Shown here: one piece after another, positions 24,303 to 33,092 of the stretch
Layout of the letters: each line of letters opens with the position of its first letter
Numbering within the stretch: the stretch's first letter is position 1
DNA from: SAR86 cluster bacterium
GTDB taxonomy: Bacteria; Pseudomonadota; Gammaproteobacteria; Magnimaribacterales; TMED112
NCBI GenBank assembly: GCA_003331605.1
Contig: QOPD01000009.1
Span: forward strand, 1 to 36,275
DNA length: 36,275 bases
Direction: 5' to 3'
The notes under the pieces: model-generated
The model's input: the letters and a program-made list of their open reading frames with translations, nothing else
What the model was told of the DNA's origin: nothing
Databases searched by the model: none
Program-made: the position numbers and the translations under genes

Positions 24303-24762
24303 ATCCAAAGTTCTATTTTTATTTTTAATCGTTTCTAGCGCATACTCCGACTCTTGTAAAAACTTAACCGAGCAAGCATTCCCAAAGAATTTAGCAGATG
24401 TAAACGATATTTACTTTGAAATTGAGAATTGCATTGACCAATTAAATATTCAACAAGAATACTTAATTGGAGGCTTGATAGCTCTAATTATTTTTATTTT
24501 TGTACTTATAGCAGAGATTAAATCTAAAAGAGCAAATAAAAAAATAACAAGCACTAATGATTTAGGGAATCATGTTTTTGACAACCAAGATAATGAAATA
24601 AGCTCTGATCCAATAACACAAAAAATAGATTTATTAATTGCGTACATTAATATGGAAGAGTTTTCCAAGGCTAGGAAATTAGCAGCGCAGCTTGAAAAAC
24701 AGAAACTAAATTCCACCCAGACAAAAACTATTACAAAACTCAAGAAAGGTTTAACTAAATGA
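24289..24762 (+). CDS. Miniature FimV/HubP-like membrane protein
   Basis: A 157-aa protein in the position that fimV holds in gammaproteobacteria, just upstream of truA and accD. From the TTG at 24289 it has a probable signal peptide ([14 protein letters not shown]), a short outside segment with two Cys (C23, C48), one membrane helix (59-77), a polar linker, and a C-terminal module [29 protein letters not shown] that resembles the FimV C-terminal TPR-like domain. Full FimV proteins are several times longer and carry a LysM domain, which is absent here. The start is uncertain: an in-frame TTG at 24250 would extend it into aroC. It overlaps truA by four bases (ATGA). Probably a polar-organising or peptidoglycan-linked remnant; function inferred only from position and topology. 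Confidence 0.65.
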   Translation: MKGPKSKVLFLFLIVSSAYSDSCKNLTEQAFPKNLADVNDIYFEIENCIDQLNIQQEYLIGGLIALIIFIFVLIAEIKSKRANKKITSTNDLGNHVFDNQDNEISSDPITQKIDLLIAYINMEEFSKARKLAAQLEKQKLNSTQTKTITKLKKGLTK

Positions 24763-25535
24763 TTAGATATTTTGCTCAAGTTGAATATGAGGGAACGCAA
24801 TATCACGGTTTTCAGAGCCAGAGAAATACAAAAAAAACTGTTCAATATCACTTAGAGGAGGCACTAGGTAAGGTTGGAAACGAAAAGATTGGCATTGTCT
24901 GTTCTGGTAGAACAGATACAGGAGTTCATGCCTTGAATCAAGTTATTCACTTCGATACCAAGTCTAAAAGATCTTCAGATTCATGGGTTAAAGGTGCGAA
25001 TAGATATTTACCAAGAGATATAACTATAAAGAAAGTTTTTAAAGTTAATGATAGTTTTCATGCAAGGTTTTCGGCTATTTCAAGAACATATGTTTATCTA
25101 ATTAGAAATAGTAAGACCCCTGGTGGTATTGATAGCATGAGATCTTTATGGTGTAGTGATTCTTTGGACGAAAAAAAAATGAATTCAGCTGCCAAGAAAC
25201 TGCTGGGAGAGAAAGATTTTTCATCTTTTCGAGCTGCTGGATGTCAATCTAAGTCATCAAAAAGAAAGATTTCTTTTGCTGAAGTAACAAGAGCTAATAA
25301 GTATATAATTATACGCATAACAGCAAACGCCTTTATGTTAAATATGATGCGGATTATTGTTGGGACTTTAATAAATGTTGGTAAAAAAGAAATAAGTATT
25401 ATGGATTTTACTCAAATAATAAAAGCCAAGAACCGAAGACTTGCTGGCAAGACAGTTTCACCCTCTGGCTTATATTTTATTGGTCCAAGATACGATGATG
25501 TAGAATACTTGCAAGACGATATGGAAATTATATGA
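24759..25535 (+). CDS. truA: tRNA pseudouridine(38-40) synthase TruA
   Basis: Converts uridines 38-40 in the tRNA anticodon arm to pseudouridine. The 258-aa protein starts [19 protein letters not shown] and has the catalytic D53 in CSGRTDTGVHALNQVIHFD, then FHARFSAISRTYVYLIRN and NAFMLNMMRIIVGTLINVG. Four-base ATGA overlaps at both ends place it in a translationally coupled chain. The fimV-truA-accD order is the usual one in Pseudomonas-like genomes, without the trpF found there. Confidence 0.96.
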   Translation: MIRYFAQVEYEGTQYHGFQSQRNTKKTVQYHLEEALGKVGNEKIGIVCSGRTDTGVHALNQVIHFDTKSKRSSDSWVKGANRYLPRDITIKKVFKVNDSFHARFSAISRTYVYLIRNSKTPGGIDSMRSLWCSDSLDEKKMNSAAKKLLGEKDFSSFRAAGCQSKSSKRKISFAEVTRANKYIIIRITANAFMLNMMRIIVGTLINVGKKEISIMDFTQIIKAKNRRLAGKTVSPSGLYFIGPRYDDVEYLQDDMEII

Positions 25536-26389
25536 ACTGGATAAAAGACTTAATTCCGAATATTAAAAGGAACTTTTCACAAACACTTGGTGATAAAGAT
25601 AGTAAAGTTCCTGAGGGCTTATGGCGTTCATGCGATAGATGTGGATCAATTCTGTATATTCCTGAGCTGAAAAAAAGCTCATATGTTTGCTCAAAATGTT
25701 CGCATCATTTCAAAATAAATGTTGAGCAACGTATCGAGGTAACATTTGATAAAGATAGTTATGTAGACCTTAACCAGCATGAAGAATTCAAGGATCTATT
25801 GGACTTCAAAGACACTAAGAGGTACAAAGACAGGTTTTCTGAAGCAAAAAAGAAAACCTCTTCAGATGAAGCTATATCAATTGGTCATGGAAAAATAAAA
25901 GGCAAGCACGTGGTTTCAGCTATTTTTGAGTTTGATTTTTTAGGAGGCTCGATGGGTGGTGTTGTGGGTAAGAGGTTTGCTCAGGCAATAGATTATGCAG
26001 TTGAGAATAAACTGCCTCTTATATGTTTTTCTACTAGTGGAGGAGCAAGAATGCAAGAATCAATGATTTCTTTATTTCAAATGGGAAAAACTGCAGCGGC
26101 AGTAAAAAAACTTAAAAAATCAAAATTACCATTTATTTCTGTTTTAGTTGATCCTTGTTATGGTGGTGTTACAGCAAGTCTTGCAATGCTTGGAGATCTA
26201 ATTATTGCTGAACCAAAAGCTAGAATAGGCTTCTCTGGAAAAAGAGTGATACAAGATACTGTAAAAGAGGAACTGCCAAAAGATTTTCAAACGGCAGAAA
26301 AACAACTTGAGATGGGCTTTGTCGATAAAATTGTTGATAGAAAAGATATAAGAAAATTTTTCGAGAAGATGTTGATAATATTGGAGTGA
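25532..26389 (+). CDS. accD: Acetyl-CoA carboxylase, carboxyltransferase beta subunit
   Basis: With AccA it transfers CO2 from biotin to acetyl-CoA to make malonyl-CoA for fatty acids. The 285-aa protein has the N-terminal zinc ribbon (C34, C37, C53, C56) and the crotonase-like carboxyltransferase fold with FLGGSMGGVVGKRFAQAI, FSTSGGARMQES, PCYGGVTASLA and IGFSGKRVIQDT. Its stop overlaps the next gene in a GTGA. In relatives the next gene is folC; here it is the SPOR-domain gene. Confidence 0.96.
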   Translation: MNWIKDLIPNIKRNFSQTLGDKDSKVPEGLWRSCDRCGSILYIPELKKSSYVCSKCSHHFKINVEQRIEVTFDKDSYVDLNQHEEFKDLLDFKDTKRYKDRFSEAKKKTSSDEAISIGHGKIKGKHVVSAIFEFDFLGGSMGGVVGKRFAQAIDYAVENKLPLICFSTSGGARMQESMISLFQMGKTAAAVKKLKKSKLPFISVLVDPCYGGVTASLAMLGDLIIAEPKARIGFSGKRVIQDTVKEELPKDFQTAEKQLEMGFVDKIVDRKDIRKFFEKMLIILE

Positions 26390-26847
26390 CTTTGAGAGAA
26401 ACGGTCAAATATATTCTAGGGCTCTTAATCATTGCAACAATATCCTACGTAATCTTCGTTAGTTACAATGCTTACCAATTCTTTCAGACCGATCAAGCGC
26501 TTCTTTCTGAGAGTCTTTATAAAAAACAGGTAGAGGTATTTGAAAACGATTTATCTGCAATAGAATCCAAATTCAATGAAACTAACTACTATGATTCATC
26601 TAAAGCAATAAATCTAAATTTTGATGGAACACCAAAAACTTGGGTGGTCAAAATTACTGCGCTAAGCGATGAAGCAATGATTCAAATTAAAGACGTTCTG
26701 TTTAACCAAGGATTCTTAACCTTTTCAGAAGATGGTGTTCTATATATAGGGCCCTATATTGATAGATCGCAACTTGATTTTGCTCTTGAACTTCTTGGCA
26801 CAGATTTTGATTTAGACGACTTGCAGATTCTTGAGTGGAAAATATGA
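26386..26847 (+). CDS. DedD-like SPOR-domain membrane protein
   Basis: A 153-aa protein with one N-terminal membrane helix (about 7-27, ILGLLIIATISYVIFVSY) and a C-terminal SPOR-like domain (about 84-150: TWVVKITALSDEAMIQIKDVLFNQGF...LYIGPYIDRSQLDFAL). SPOR domains bind denuded septal peptidoglycan, so a septal envelope role is likely. The position between accD and cvpA is that of dedD in gammaproteobacteria. The GTG start overlaps the accD stop by four bases (GTGA). The middle region is shorter and less Pro/Lys-rich than in E. coli DedD (220 aa). The SPOR match is by eye. Confidence 0.7.
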   Translation: MTLRETVKYILGLLIIATISYVIFVSYNAYQFFQTDQALLSESLYKKQVEVFENDLSAIESKFNETNYYDSSKAINLNFDGTPKTWVVKITALSDEAMIQIKDVLFNQGFLTFSEDGVLYIGPYIDRSQLDFALELLGTDFDLDDLQILEWKI

Positions 26848-27299
26848 CTTTTAGTATTTTAGATATCCTTCTTGGCACAGGCTTTATTCTCCTTTTCTTC
26901 AGGGTTCAAAAAAATGGCTTGTTAAAAGAGTTGGTTTATCTCTCACTTCTTCTCGTTTTTATTTTTTTGGTAATTAACAACTTGGAAGTAGTTTACAATC
27001 ACTTCGAAGATCAAGGTTTTGATTACGGGGACGATATATACAATCTCTTTCTCATAATCTTAGCATTTGCAGGAATGCCCCTACTAAATTTCTTTACATC
27101 ATTGTACGTTCCAAAATTCAATGGAACATTTAGCATGATATCTGGAGTCTGTATTGGTTTTTTGAGGTATATGCTGCTGCTTTTCTTTGTGCTTCAAGTA
27201 TATCCATCTATTTTTGATAGTTCGGTAGTATTGAATTCGTTTATCGTTAATATAATGCTTACATATTTTTTTGATATTTTTGTTTACTTGCTTTATTGA
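26844..27299 (+). CDS. cvpA: CvpA family inner-membrane protein
   Basis: A 151-aa hydrophobic protein with about four membrane segments, located between the dedD-like gene and purF exactly as cvpA is in E. coli. The start MTFSILDILLGTGFILLFFRVQKNGLLKEL resembles the CvpA N-terminus (D..i......G...G...E), but the rest is diverged, so the name leans on synteny. CvpA was named for colicin V export and is linked to envelope stress tolerance. I choose the ATG at 26844, which overlaps the previous stop as ATGA; a GTG at 26835 is possible. The stop overlaps the purF ATG (TGATG). Confidence 0.7.
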   Translation: MTFSILDILLGTGFILLFFRVQKNGLLKELVYLSLLLVFIFLVINNLEVVYNHFEDQGFDYGDDIYNLFLIILAFAGMPLLNFFTSLYVPKFNGTFSMISGVCIGFLRYMLLLFFVLQVYPSIFDSSVVLNSFIVNIMLTYFFDIFVYLLY

Positions 27300-28756
27300 T
27301 GTGTGGAATAGTAGGAATCGTCCAACAAGAGAATTGTTTTACAGAACTTTATGATGCATTGATAATGCTGCAGCATAGAGGACAAGATGCTGCAGGGATG
27401 ACGGTATGTGAAAATGGTCATCTACATTCTAGAAAATCTAAAGGTCTAGTTAAAGAAGTATTTGGACAACAGCATTTCGAACGGCTGAAGGGCACTTACG
27501 GTGTTGGTCATGTAAGGTACCCGACGGCTGGAGGCAATTCAAAAGAATATGCCCAACCTATGTATGTAAATTCTCCTTATGGGATAGCACTGGCACATAA
27601 TGGAAATTTATCGAATACCAAAGAATTAGCTAAGGAATTATTTCATAGTGATTTAAGGTATATTTCTACAGATTCAGATTCAGAAGTTCTTCTTAATATT
27701 TTGGCTCATGAAATCTCTAATTTTAGAGAAAAAGACCCTAGCCCAGAATTATTTTTTGATGCTGTTTCAAAAACTTTTGATAGGTGTGAGGGTAGTACAA
27801 ATGTTATTTCAATAATTACTGACTACGGATTACTAGCATTCCGCGATAAGATGGGAATAAGGCCTTTGATTCTAGGTTCCAAATTAAATTCTAAAGGAAG
27901 TAAGGATTATATGGTTGCTTCTGAAAGTGCTGCTTTCTTTTCAAGTGGTTACGAAGTGGAAAGAGATCTATTGCCAGGTGAGGCTATTTTTATTTCATTC
28001 GAAGGCGATTTATTTTCAAGAATATGTTGCAAGCAAACAAAACTTACACCTTGTCTATTTGAGTATGTTTACTTTGCGAGACCAGATTCTGTAATTGATG
28101 GCGTGAATGTCTATGAAGCAAGGCAGTTGATGGGTGAAAAGTTGGCTGAAAAGATAAAGAATGAAATCCCAGATGAGGAAATTGATGTTGTAATTCCAAT
28201 CCCTGAAAGTTCAATATCTAGTGGCACTAAGGTAGCAGAGGTTTTGAAAAAGGAGTTGGCCTATGGGTTTGTAAAAAATCGTTACGTAGGCAGAACGTTT
28301 ATCATGCCTGATCAGCAACTAAGAAGAAAGTCAGTAAGAAGGAAGCTGAACCCAATCAAATCTGAATTTTCTGGCAAAAAAGTGCTTCTGGTGGACGATT
28401 CAATTGTTAGAGGAACAACTATGAAAGAGATTGTTCAAATGTGTTATGCAGCAGGAGCTTTAAAAGTTTCTGTAGCATCGGCAGCACCGGAGGTAAGATT
28501 CCCTAATGTTTATGGCATTGATATGGCTGCTCGGAGTGAGCTTGTGGCACATAATCGAACTCAGGAAGAGATAAAAAGTTTTTTGGGCTGCGACTACTTG
28601 GTTTATCAAAGTTTAGCAGATTTAGTTGCCTCGGTTATTGAGCTTAATCCAAAACTAGATGGACTAGAGAAATCAATTTTTGATGGGGTTTATCCAACCG
28701 ATATTTCAGAAGAATATCTTCAGCATTTAGAGCAAACGAGACTGTTTAAGTTTTAA
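27299..28756 (+). CDS. purF: Amidophosphoribosyltransferase PurF
   Basis: First committed step of purine synthesis: PRPP plus glutamine to phosphoribosylamine. The start must be the ATG at 27299, because the class II amidotransferase needs its Cys directly after Met (MCGIVG) as the N-terminal nucleophile; a TTG one codon earlier would bury it. Other motifs are LQHRGQDAAGM, LAHNGNLSNT, the PRPP loop VLLVDDSIVRGTT and the downstream DMAARSELVA. 485 aa (E. coli 505). Last gene of the long run; its end overlaps acnB on the other strand by 11 bp. Confidence 0.96.
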   Translation: MCGIVGIVQQENCFTELYDALIMLQHRGQDAAGMTVCENGHLHSRKSKGLVKEVFGQQHFERLKGTYGVGHVRYPTAGGNSKEYAQPMYVNSPYGIALAHNGNLSNTKELAKELFHSDLRYISTDSDSEVLLNILAHEISNFREKDPSPELFFDAVSKTFDRCEGSTNVISIITDYGLLAFRDKMGIRPLILGSKLNSKGSKDYMVASESAAFFSSGYEVERDLLPGEAIFISFEGDLFSRICCKQTKLTPCLFEYVYFARPDSVIDGVNVYEARQLMGEKLAEKIKNEIPDEEIDVVIPIPESSISSGTKVAEVLKKELAYGFVKNRYVGRTFIMPDQQLRRKSVRRKLNPIKSEFSGKKVLLVDDSIVRGTTMKEIVQMCYAAGALKVSVASAAPEVRFPNVYGIDMAARSELVAHNRTQEEIKSFLGCDYLVYQSLADLVASVIELNPKLDGLEKSIFDGVYPTDISEEYLQHLEQTRLFKF

Positions 28757-31325
28757 CCTCTTCGATGTCGATATGAGAGATGTCCATCTCTCTAACTTTC
28801 TTAAGGTAGTCCTCAATCTCATTAAAATTCATATATCTAAAAATTTCTTCTGACATCGAATTCAAGTCTCCAGCATATTCAATATATTCTTGAACGCTTG
28901 GTATTTTCCCAAGAAGCGATGATATTGCAGTTACTTCAGAGGATGCTAAATAAACATTTGCACCATCACCCATTCTATTGGGGAAGTTTCTTGTAGAAGT
29001 TGACACAACTGTAGCATTATCTGCAGTTCTTGCTTGATTACCCATGCATAGCGAGCAGCCAGGGATTTCAACTTGAGCTTCAGAGTTTTCAAATATTTTG
29101 TAGTACCCCTCGGAAGTTAATTGATGCTCATCCATGCGAGTAGGGGGCACAATCCATAATTTTGATTTTGACTTACCATATTTTTCAAGTAATTTTCCAG
29201 CCGCTCTAAAATGACCAATGTTTGTCATACATGAACCGATAAATCCTTCATCAACAATATCACCTGCTACTTCACTCAAAGGTTTGATATCATCGGGATC
29301 ATTTGGGCAAGCTAAGAGTGGTTCGGAAATTTCATCTAAATTAATGTTAATTACAGCTGCATACTCAGCATCAGAATCAGCTTCAAGAAGAACTGGGTTT
29401 TTCATCCACTCTTCCATCTCTCTTGCTCTTCTTTCTAAAGTTTTTGGATCATGATAGCCCTCAGATATCATCCAACGCAGGAGTGTAATATTTGACTTGA
29501 GGTACTCTATGATTGGTTCTCTGTTTAATTTTACAGTGCAACCAGAAGCTGACCGTTCTGCGGATGCATCGGATAACTCGAAGGCTTGTTCGATTTTTAA
29601 TTGCGGCAGCCCTTCGATCTCTAAACATCTTCCTGAAAAAATATTTTTCTTGCCCTTTTTGTCTAAAGTAAGTAGTCCTTGCTTTAATGCAAAATATGGA
29701 ATTGCATGGACTAAATCTCTTATAGTGATTCCAGGTTGCAAGTTACCACTGAATTTAACCAAGACACTTTCAGGCATTTCTAGTGGCATCACACCCAGTG
29801 TAGCTGCAAATGCAACCATGCCTGATCCAGCAGGAAAGCTTATGCCAATCGGAAATCGAGTATGACTATCTCCACCTGTACCCACGGTATCTGGTAGCAA
29901 CATTCTATTTAACCAAGAGTGAATAATGCCGTCTCCAGGCCTTAAAGAAACTCCCCCTCTATTTATAAAGAAATCTGGAAGTGTACGATGTGTATGTAAA
30001 TCTATTGGCTTAGGATATGCAGCAGTATGACAAAATGACTGCATTACTAAGTCAGATGAGAATCCAAGACAAGCCAACTCTTTAAGTTCATCTCTAGTCA
30101 TAGGTCCTGTGGTATCTTGTGACCCAACTGTAGTCATTCTTGGCTCGCAGTATTGTCCAGCTCTAACACCTTCGAGTCCACAAGCCTTGCCTACCATCTT
30201 TTGAGCTAGAGTAAAGCCTTTTTCTGAACTTGAACCTTCGCCATATCTTCGAAAAACATCGGATGTCTTCAGTCCTAATTTCTCTCTTGTTTTATCTGTT
30301 AATTGACGACCAATAATGAGATTGATCCTTCCACCAGCTTTTACTTCATCAAGCAAGACTTCTGATTTCAAAACGAATCTTGATACAACCTCTCCAGATT
30401 CTTTATCAGTAATTTCTCCGTCATATGGCTTAAGAATAATTTTTTGACCATGATTTAAGTTTTCAACGTCTAATTCGATAGGTAGCGCTCCTGAATCCTG
30501 TAGAGTGTTGTAAAAAATAGGTGCAATTTTATTTCCAAGACAAAACCCTCCGGTTTTCTTTGCAGGAACATTCGGTATATCGTCTCCCATATGCCATAGC
30601 ATAGAGTTGACTGCAGATTTTCTTGATGATCCTGTACCCACAACGTCACCTACAAAAACTAAATTTGAGCCATCCTGTTTAAATGAATTTAGCTCTGCTA
30701 AGGGATCAGCAATATTTTCTGAGAATTTTAAAAATGCCTGTGCATGCAAAGGTATATCAGGTCTAGACCATGCTTCCTTGGCTGGAGAGAAGTCATCGGT
30801 GTTGGTTTCACCACTTACTTTAAAAATTTTGAGCTCAATTTCTTTTGCTAAATCAGGCTTTTTGGTAAACCATTCTGCTTCAGCCCATGAATTGATGACA
30901 TCTTTTGCAAATTCATTTTCAGAAGACATGTCATAAACTTCGTTAAAAGCATCGTAAACTAAAATGGTGTGTTTCAGTGCTTCGGCTGCCTCTTTTTGGT
31001 AATTGCTTGATTTTAAAATAGATACAAGGGCTTCAACGGAATAACCTCCTAGCATGGTGCCCAGAAGCTTAATTGCATGTGAGGGTGATATCAGGTTTGA
31101 ATGAGATTGCTCCAGAGCCAATTCTTTTAGATAGCCTGCTTTGACATAAGCAGCCTCATCTACTCCTGGAGACACCTCATCTTCAAGCAGAATAAGATGT
31201 TCTTGTTGAGCTTCTTCTTTTTCAAATAGGTTTATAAGCTCTTGTGTTTGTTCAGCGTTTAAAGGCAACGGTGGCAAGTCTTGCTCTTGCCTAGCTATTT
31301 TGTCCTTATTGTATGATTCAAACAT
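28746..31325 (-). CDS. acnB: Bifunctional aconitate hydratase 2 / 2-methylisocitrate dehydratase AcnB
   Basis: Iron-sulfur TCA-cycle enzyme that isomerises citrate and isocitrate. In bacteria with the methylcitrate cycle it also hydrates 2-methyl-cis-aconitate. The 859-aa product (E. coli 865) has the AcnB domain order, with the HEAT-like domain and swivel domain first. The [4Fe-4S] ligands are C699 (GSCMTNIGHFRAAGKLL), C757 and C760 (PGCSLCMGNQARTA), close to the E. coli positions 710, 769 and 772. It probably supplies the aconitase step for the prpC-prpD pair in this window. On the minus strand a -10-like TATAAG lies seven bases before its ATG. Confidence 0.97.
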   Translation of the reverse strand: MFESYNKDKIARQEQDLPPLPLNAEQTQELINLFEKEEAQQEHLILLEDEVSPGVDEAAYVKAGYLKELALEQSHSNLISPSHAIKLLGTMLGGYSVEALVSILKSSNYQKEAAEALKHTILVYDAFNEVYDMSSENEFAKDVINSWAEAEWFTKKPDLAKEIELKIFKVSGETNTDDFSPAKEAWSRPDIPLHAQAFLKFSENIADPLAELNSFKQDGSNLVFVGDVVGTGSSRKSAVNSMLWHMGDDIPNVPAKKTGGFCLGNKIAPIFYNTLQDSGALPIELDVENLNHGQKIILKPYDGEITDKESGEVVSRFVLKSEVLLDEVKAGGRINLIIGRQLTDKTREKLGLKTSDVFRRYGEGSSSEKGFTLAQKMVGKACGLEGVRAGQYCEPRMTTVGSQDTTGPMTRDELKELACLGFSSDLVMQSFCHTAAYPKPIDLHTHRTLPDFFINRGGVSLRPGDGIIHSWLNRMLLPDTVGTGGDSHTRFPIGISFPAGSGMVAFAATLGVMPLEMPESVLVKFSGNLQPGITIRDLVHAIPYFALKQGLLTLDKKGKKNIFSGRCLEIEGLPQLKIEQAFELSDASAERSASGCTVKLNREPIIEYLKSNITLLRWMISEGYHDPKTLERRAREMEEWMKNPVLLEADSDAEYAAVININLDEISEPLLACPNDPDDIKPLSEVAGDIVDEGFIGSCMTNIGHFRAAGKLLEKYGKSKSKLWIVPPTRMDEHQLTSEGYYKIFENSEAQVEIPGCSLCMGNQARTADNATVVSTSTRNFPNRMGDGANVYLASSEVTAISSLLGKIPSVQEYIEYAGDLNSMSEEIFRYMNFNEIEDYLKKVREMDISHIDIEEVKT

Positions 31326-31332
31326 ATTAGTA

Positions 31333-31338
31333 CTTATA
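31333..31338 (-). promoter_or_regulatory. -10 element of acnB, leaderless geometry
   Basis: Minus-strand TATAAG (5/6 match) with seven bases between it and the acnB ATG at 31325, the same distance as for the Mpo1-like gene. The -35 region is weak and there is no Shine-Dalgarno. Predicted mRNA start is at the ATG. Confidence 0.4.
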
Positions 31339-31340
31339 AT

Positions 31341-31370
31341 TTGCCACTAATTCTACAACTAAGTTATCTT
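31341..31370 (+). promoter_or_regulatory. Promoter of the DUF1289 gene
   Basis: TTGCCA (31341-31346, 5/6), an 18-bp spacer and TATCTT (31365-31370, 4/6), ending ten bases before the ATG at 31381. The leader would be only about three or four bases. The 55-bp divergent spacer also holds the acnB -10 on the other strand. Confidence 0.35.
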
Positions 31371-31380
31371 AATAGAAATA

Positions 31381-31827
31381 ATGAAAAATAATTATCTAGT
31401 AAAAACGCCTTGTATTGGAATCTGTTCTACAACTTATGGCGATGATATCTGTCGTGGCTGTAAGCGTTTCTCTCATGAAGTTACAGCTTGGATTAAGTAT
31501 TCAGATGTTGAAAAAGATAATGTAAATTCAAGATTGCAAAAATTTAAAGTTCTAATTCTTTCTAATAAATTCTCCATTGTCGATGATCAAAAGCTATTTA
31601 ATTTTATGAAAGATAATAAGATTATGTTTAATGATGAGCTCAATCCATTATGTTGGGTGTTTGATTTGCTACGTGCTTCATCTGATGACAAACTTAATCT
31701 TTCAGAATACGGCATTGAAGTTAAGAGCAGCTTTAAGGACTTAACTAATGTTGAGCTTAAAGATCTTATAAATAGAGAGTTTTTTGAACTCTCTGTTGCT
31801 CATTTTGACAGATACCTGAGAAGCTAG
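31381..31827 (+). CDS. DUF1289 domain protein with a C-terminal extension
   Basis: A 148-aa protein whose first about 45 residues form a DUF1289 domain: TPCIGICSTTYGDDICRGCKRFSHEVTAWIKY, with C11, C15, C24 and C27 as a likely metal or Fe-S knuckle. DUF1289 proteins have no established function. The remaining about 100 residues (from about 55) are helical and charged; I do not recognise them. Many DUF1289 proteins are only 60-90 aa, so the extension is of note. It converges on umuC with two bases between stops and diverges from acnB. Confidence 0.8.
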   Translation: MKNNYLVKTPCIGICSTTYGDDICRGCKRFSHEVTAWIKYSDVEKDNVNSRLQKFKVLILSNKFSIVDDQKLFNFMKDNKIMFNDELNPLCWVFDLLRASSDDKLNLSEYGIEVKSSFKDLTNVELKDLINREFFELSVAHFDRYLRS

Positions 31828-31829
31828 TT

Positions 31830-33092
31830 TTATTTTGCAATAGGTATTTCGTCTATCTTCGTGGTGTACCTTTTTGATTTCATATCCCTTTTCATTTTCC
31901 ACGTATTTCTATAGCCTTGATTCCCAAAATAGAGCTTGCCCTTTTCTGTTAAGTTTAGAAAATCGACAACACTCATAAGTCTTTCTGACTTTTTGCTATC
32001 GCATGATTTTTCAAATAGATTCATTTGGTATCCAAGCCTGTCTGAGAAACTGCTTAATAGCACTCCAGCTTTAGAGTACTTATAGCCTTTTCTATATATT
32101 TTATCCAATATCTGATTAGCAGACTTGATGATTACTCTTGAGTCATCGGTTGGGTGTATTAATTCAATAAAATTTGAAGAATATATTTGCTTTACGTTTC
32201 TGTTAAAAGGGTTAGATCTAATAAAAACGGTTATTAAACTACATTTTTGATCTTCGAATCTTAGTTTTTCTGCTGCTCTTCCAGCATGAAAGCTAATGGC
32301 TTCATTGATAATTTTTTTTGAATCTATTGATTTCCCAAAACTTCTGCTAACCATGATTTGTTTTTTTGGTTCCAGTATATTGTTGGCACCTAAGCATGGC
32401 TGTCCTTTTAGCTCTCTTATTGTTCTTTCCAGAACAACACTAAAGTTATCTCTCATTAGGCGTGGTTCAGTCTGGCTAAGTTGTAAAGCATTTTTTATTC
32501 CTATCGCTTGCAGTCTCTTGGCTAGCCTTTTGCCTATTCCCCATATTTTTTCTATCTCCACCATCTTTAGAGAATGTTGAATTATTTTTTTATCTTGAAG
32601 AATAACTACACCATCAAATCTGTCATCGTCTTTAGCCATCTTGTTGGCAAGCTTTGCCAGTGTTTTTGTGGGAGCAATGCCTATGCTTACTGGAATGCCA
32701 ATCCATTTTTTAATTTTTTCTTTTGACTCAAAAGCAAACCTAATTAGATCAATATTTTTTTCATATGTTTGTAAATTTAGAAATGCTTCATCAATGCTAT
32801 AAATATCGATCTCAGGGCAAGATGCTGCCAATAGATTCATTACTCTATTTGAGATATCAGCATATAGCTCATAATTAGATGAAAAAACTACTCCACCCCT
32901 CCCAATATAGTCTTCTCTGATCTGATACCATGGCTGACCCATAGTTAAGCCCATTTTTTTTGCTTCTGGTGATCTTGCTATTACACAACCATCGTTATTG
33001 CTTAGTACGATGACTGGCTTATTTTTTAGGTCGGGTCGAAATATCTTTTCACAAGACGCATAAAAGCTATTGCAATCAACTAAGGCATACAT
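31830..33092 (-). CDS. umuC: DNA polymerase V catalytic subunit UmuC
   Basis: Y-family translesion polymerase active with UmuD'2 and RecA. The 420-aa protein (E. coli 422) has an intact active site: D6 in YALVDCNSFYASCE, and D101 and E102 in YSIDEAF, plus the YELYADISNRVM block and a helix-hairpin-helix segment (IWGIGKRLAKRLQAIG). A beta-clamp binding motif QMNLF lies in the C-terminal third, in the place of QLNLF in E. coli. It starts on the last base of the umuD stop (TGATG). No defect is visible, in contrast to its UmuD partner. Confidence 0.96.
   Translation of the reverse strand: MYALVDCNSFYASCEKIFRPDLKNKPVIVLSNNDGCVIARSPEAKKMGLTMGQPWYQIREDYIGRGGVVFSSNYELYADISNRVMNLLAASCPEIDIYSIDEAFLNLQTYEKNIDLIRFAFESKEKIKKWIGIPVSIGIAPTKTLAKLANKMAKDDDRFDGVVILQDKKIIQHSLKMVEIEKIWGIGKRLAKRLQAIGIKNALQLSQTEPRLMRDNFSVVLERTIRELKGQPCLGANNILEPKKQIMVSRSFGKSIDSKKIINEAISFHAGRAAEKLRFEDQKCSLITVFIRSNPFNRNVKQIYSSNFIELIHPTDDSRVIIKSANQILDKIYRKGYKYSKAGVLLSSFSDRLGYQMNLFEKSCDSKKSERLMSVVDFLNLTEKGKLYFGNQGYRNTWKMKRDMKSKRYTTKIDEIPIAK

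Noticed and set aside
29497-29865. 122-codon frame antisense to acnB
   Set aside because: Wholly inside acnB, no recognisable domain, no ribosome binding site; a shadow of the conserved sense frame. The same applies to 30607-30936 and 29218-29454.
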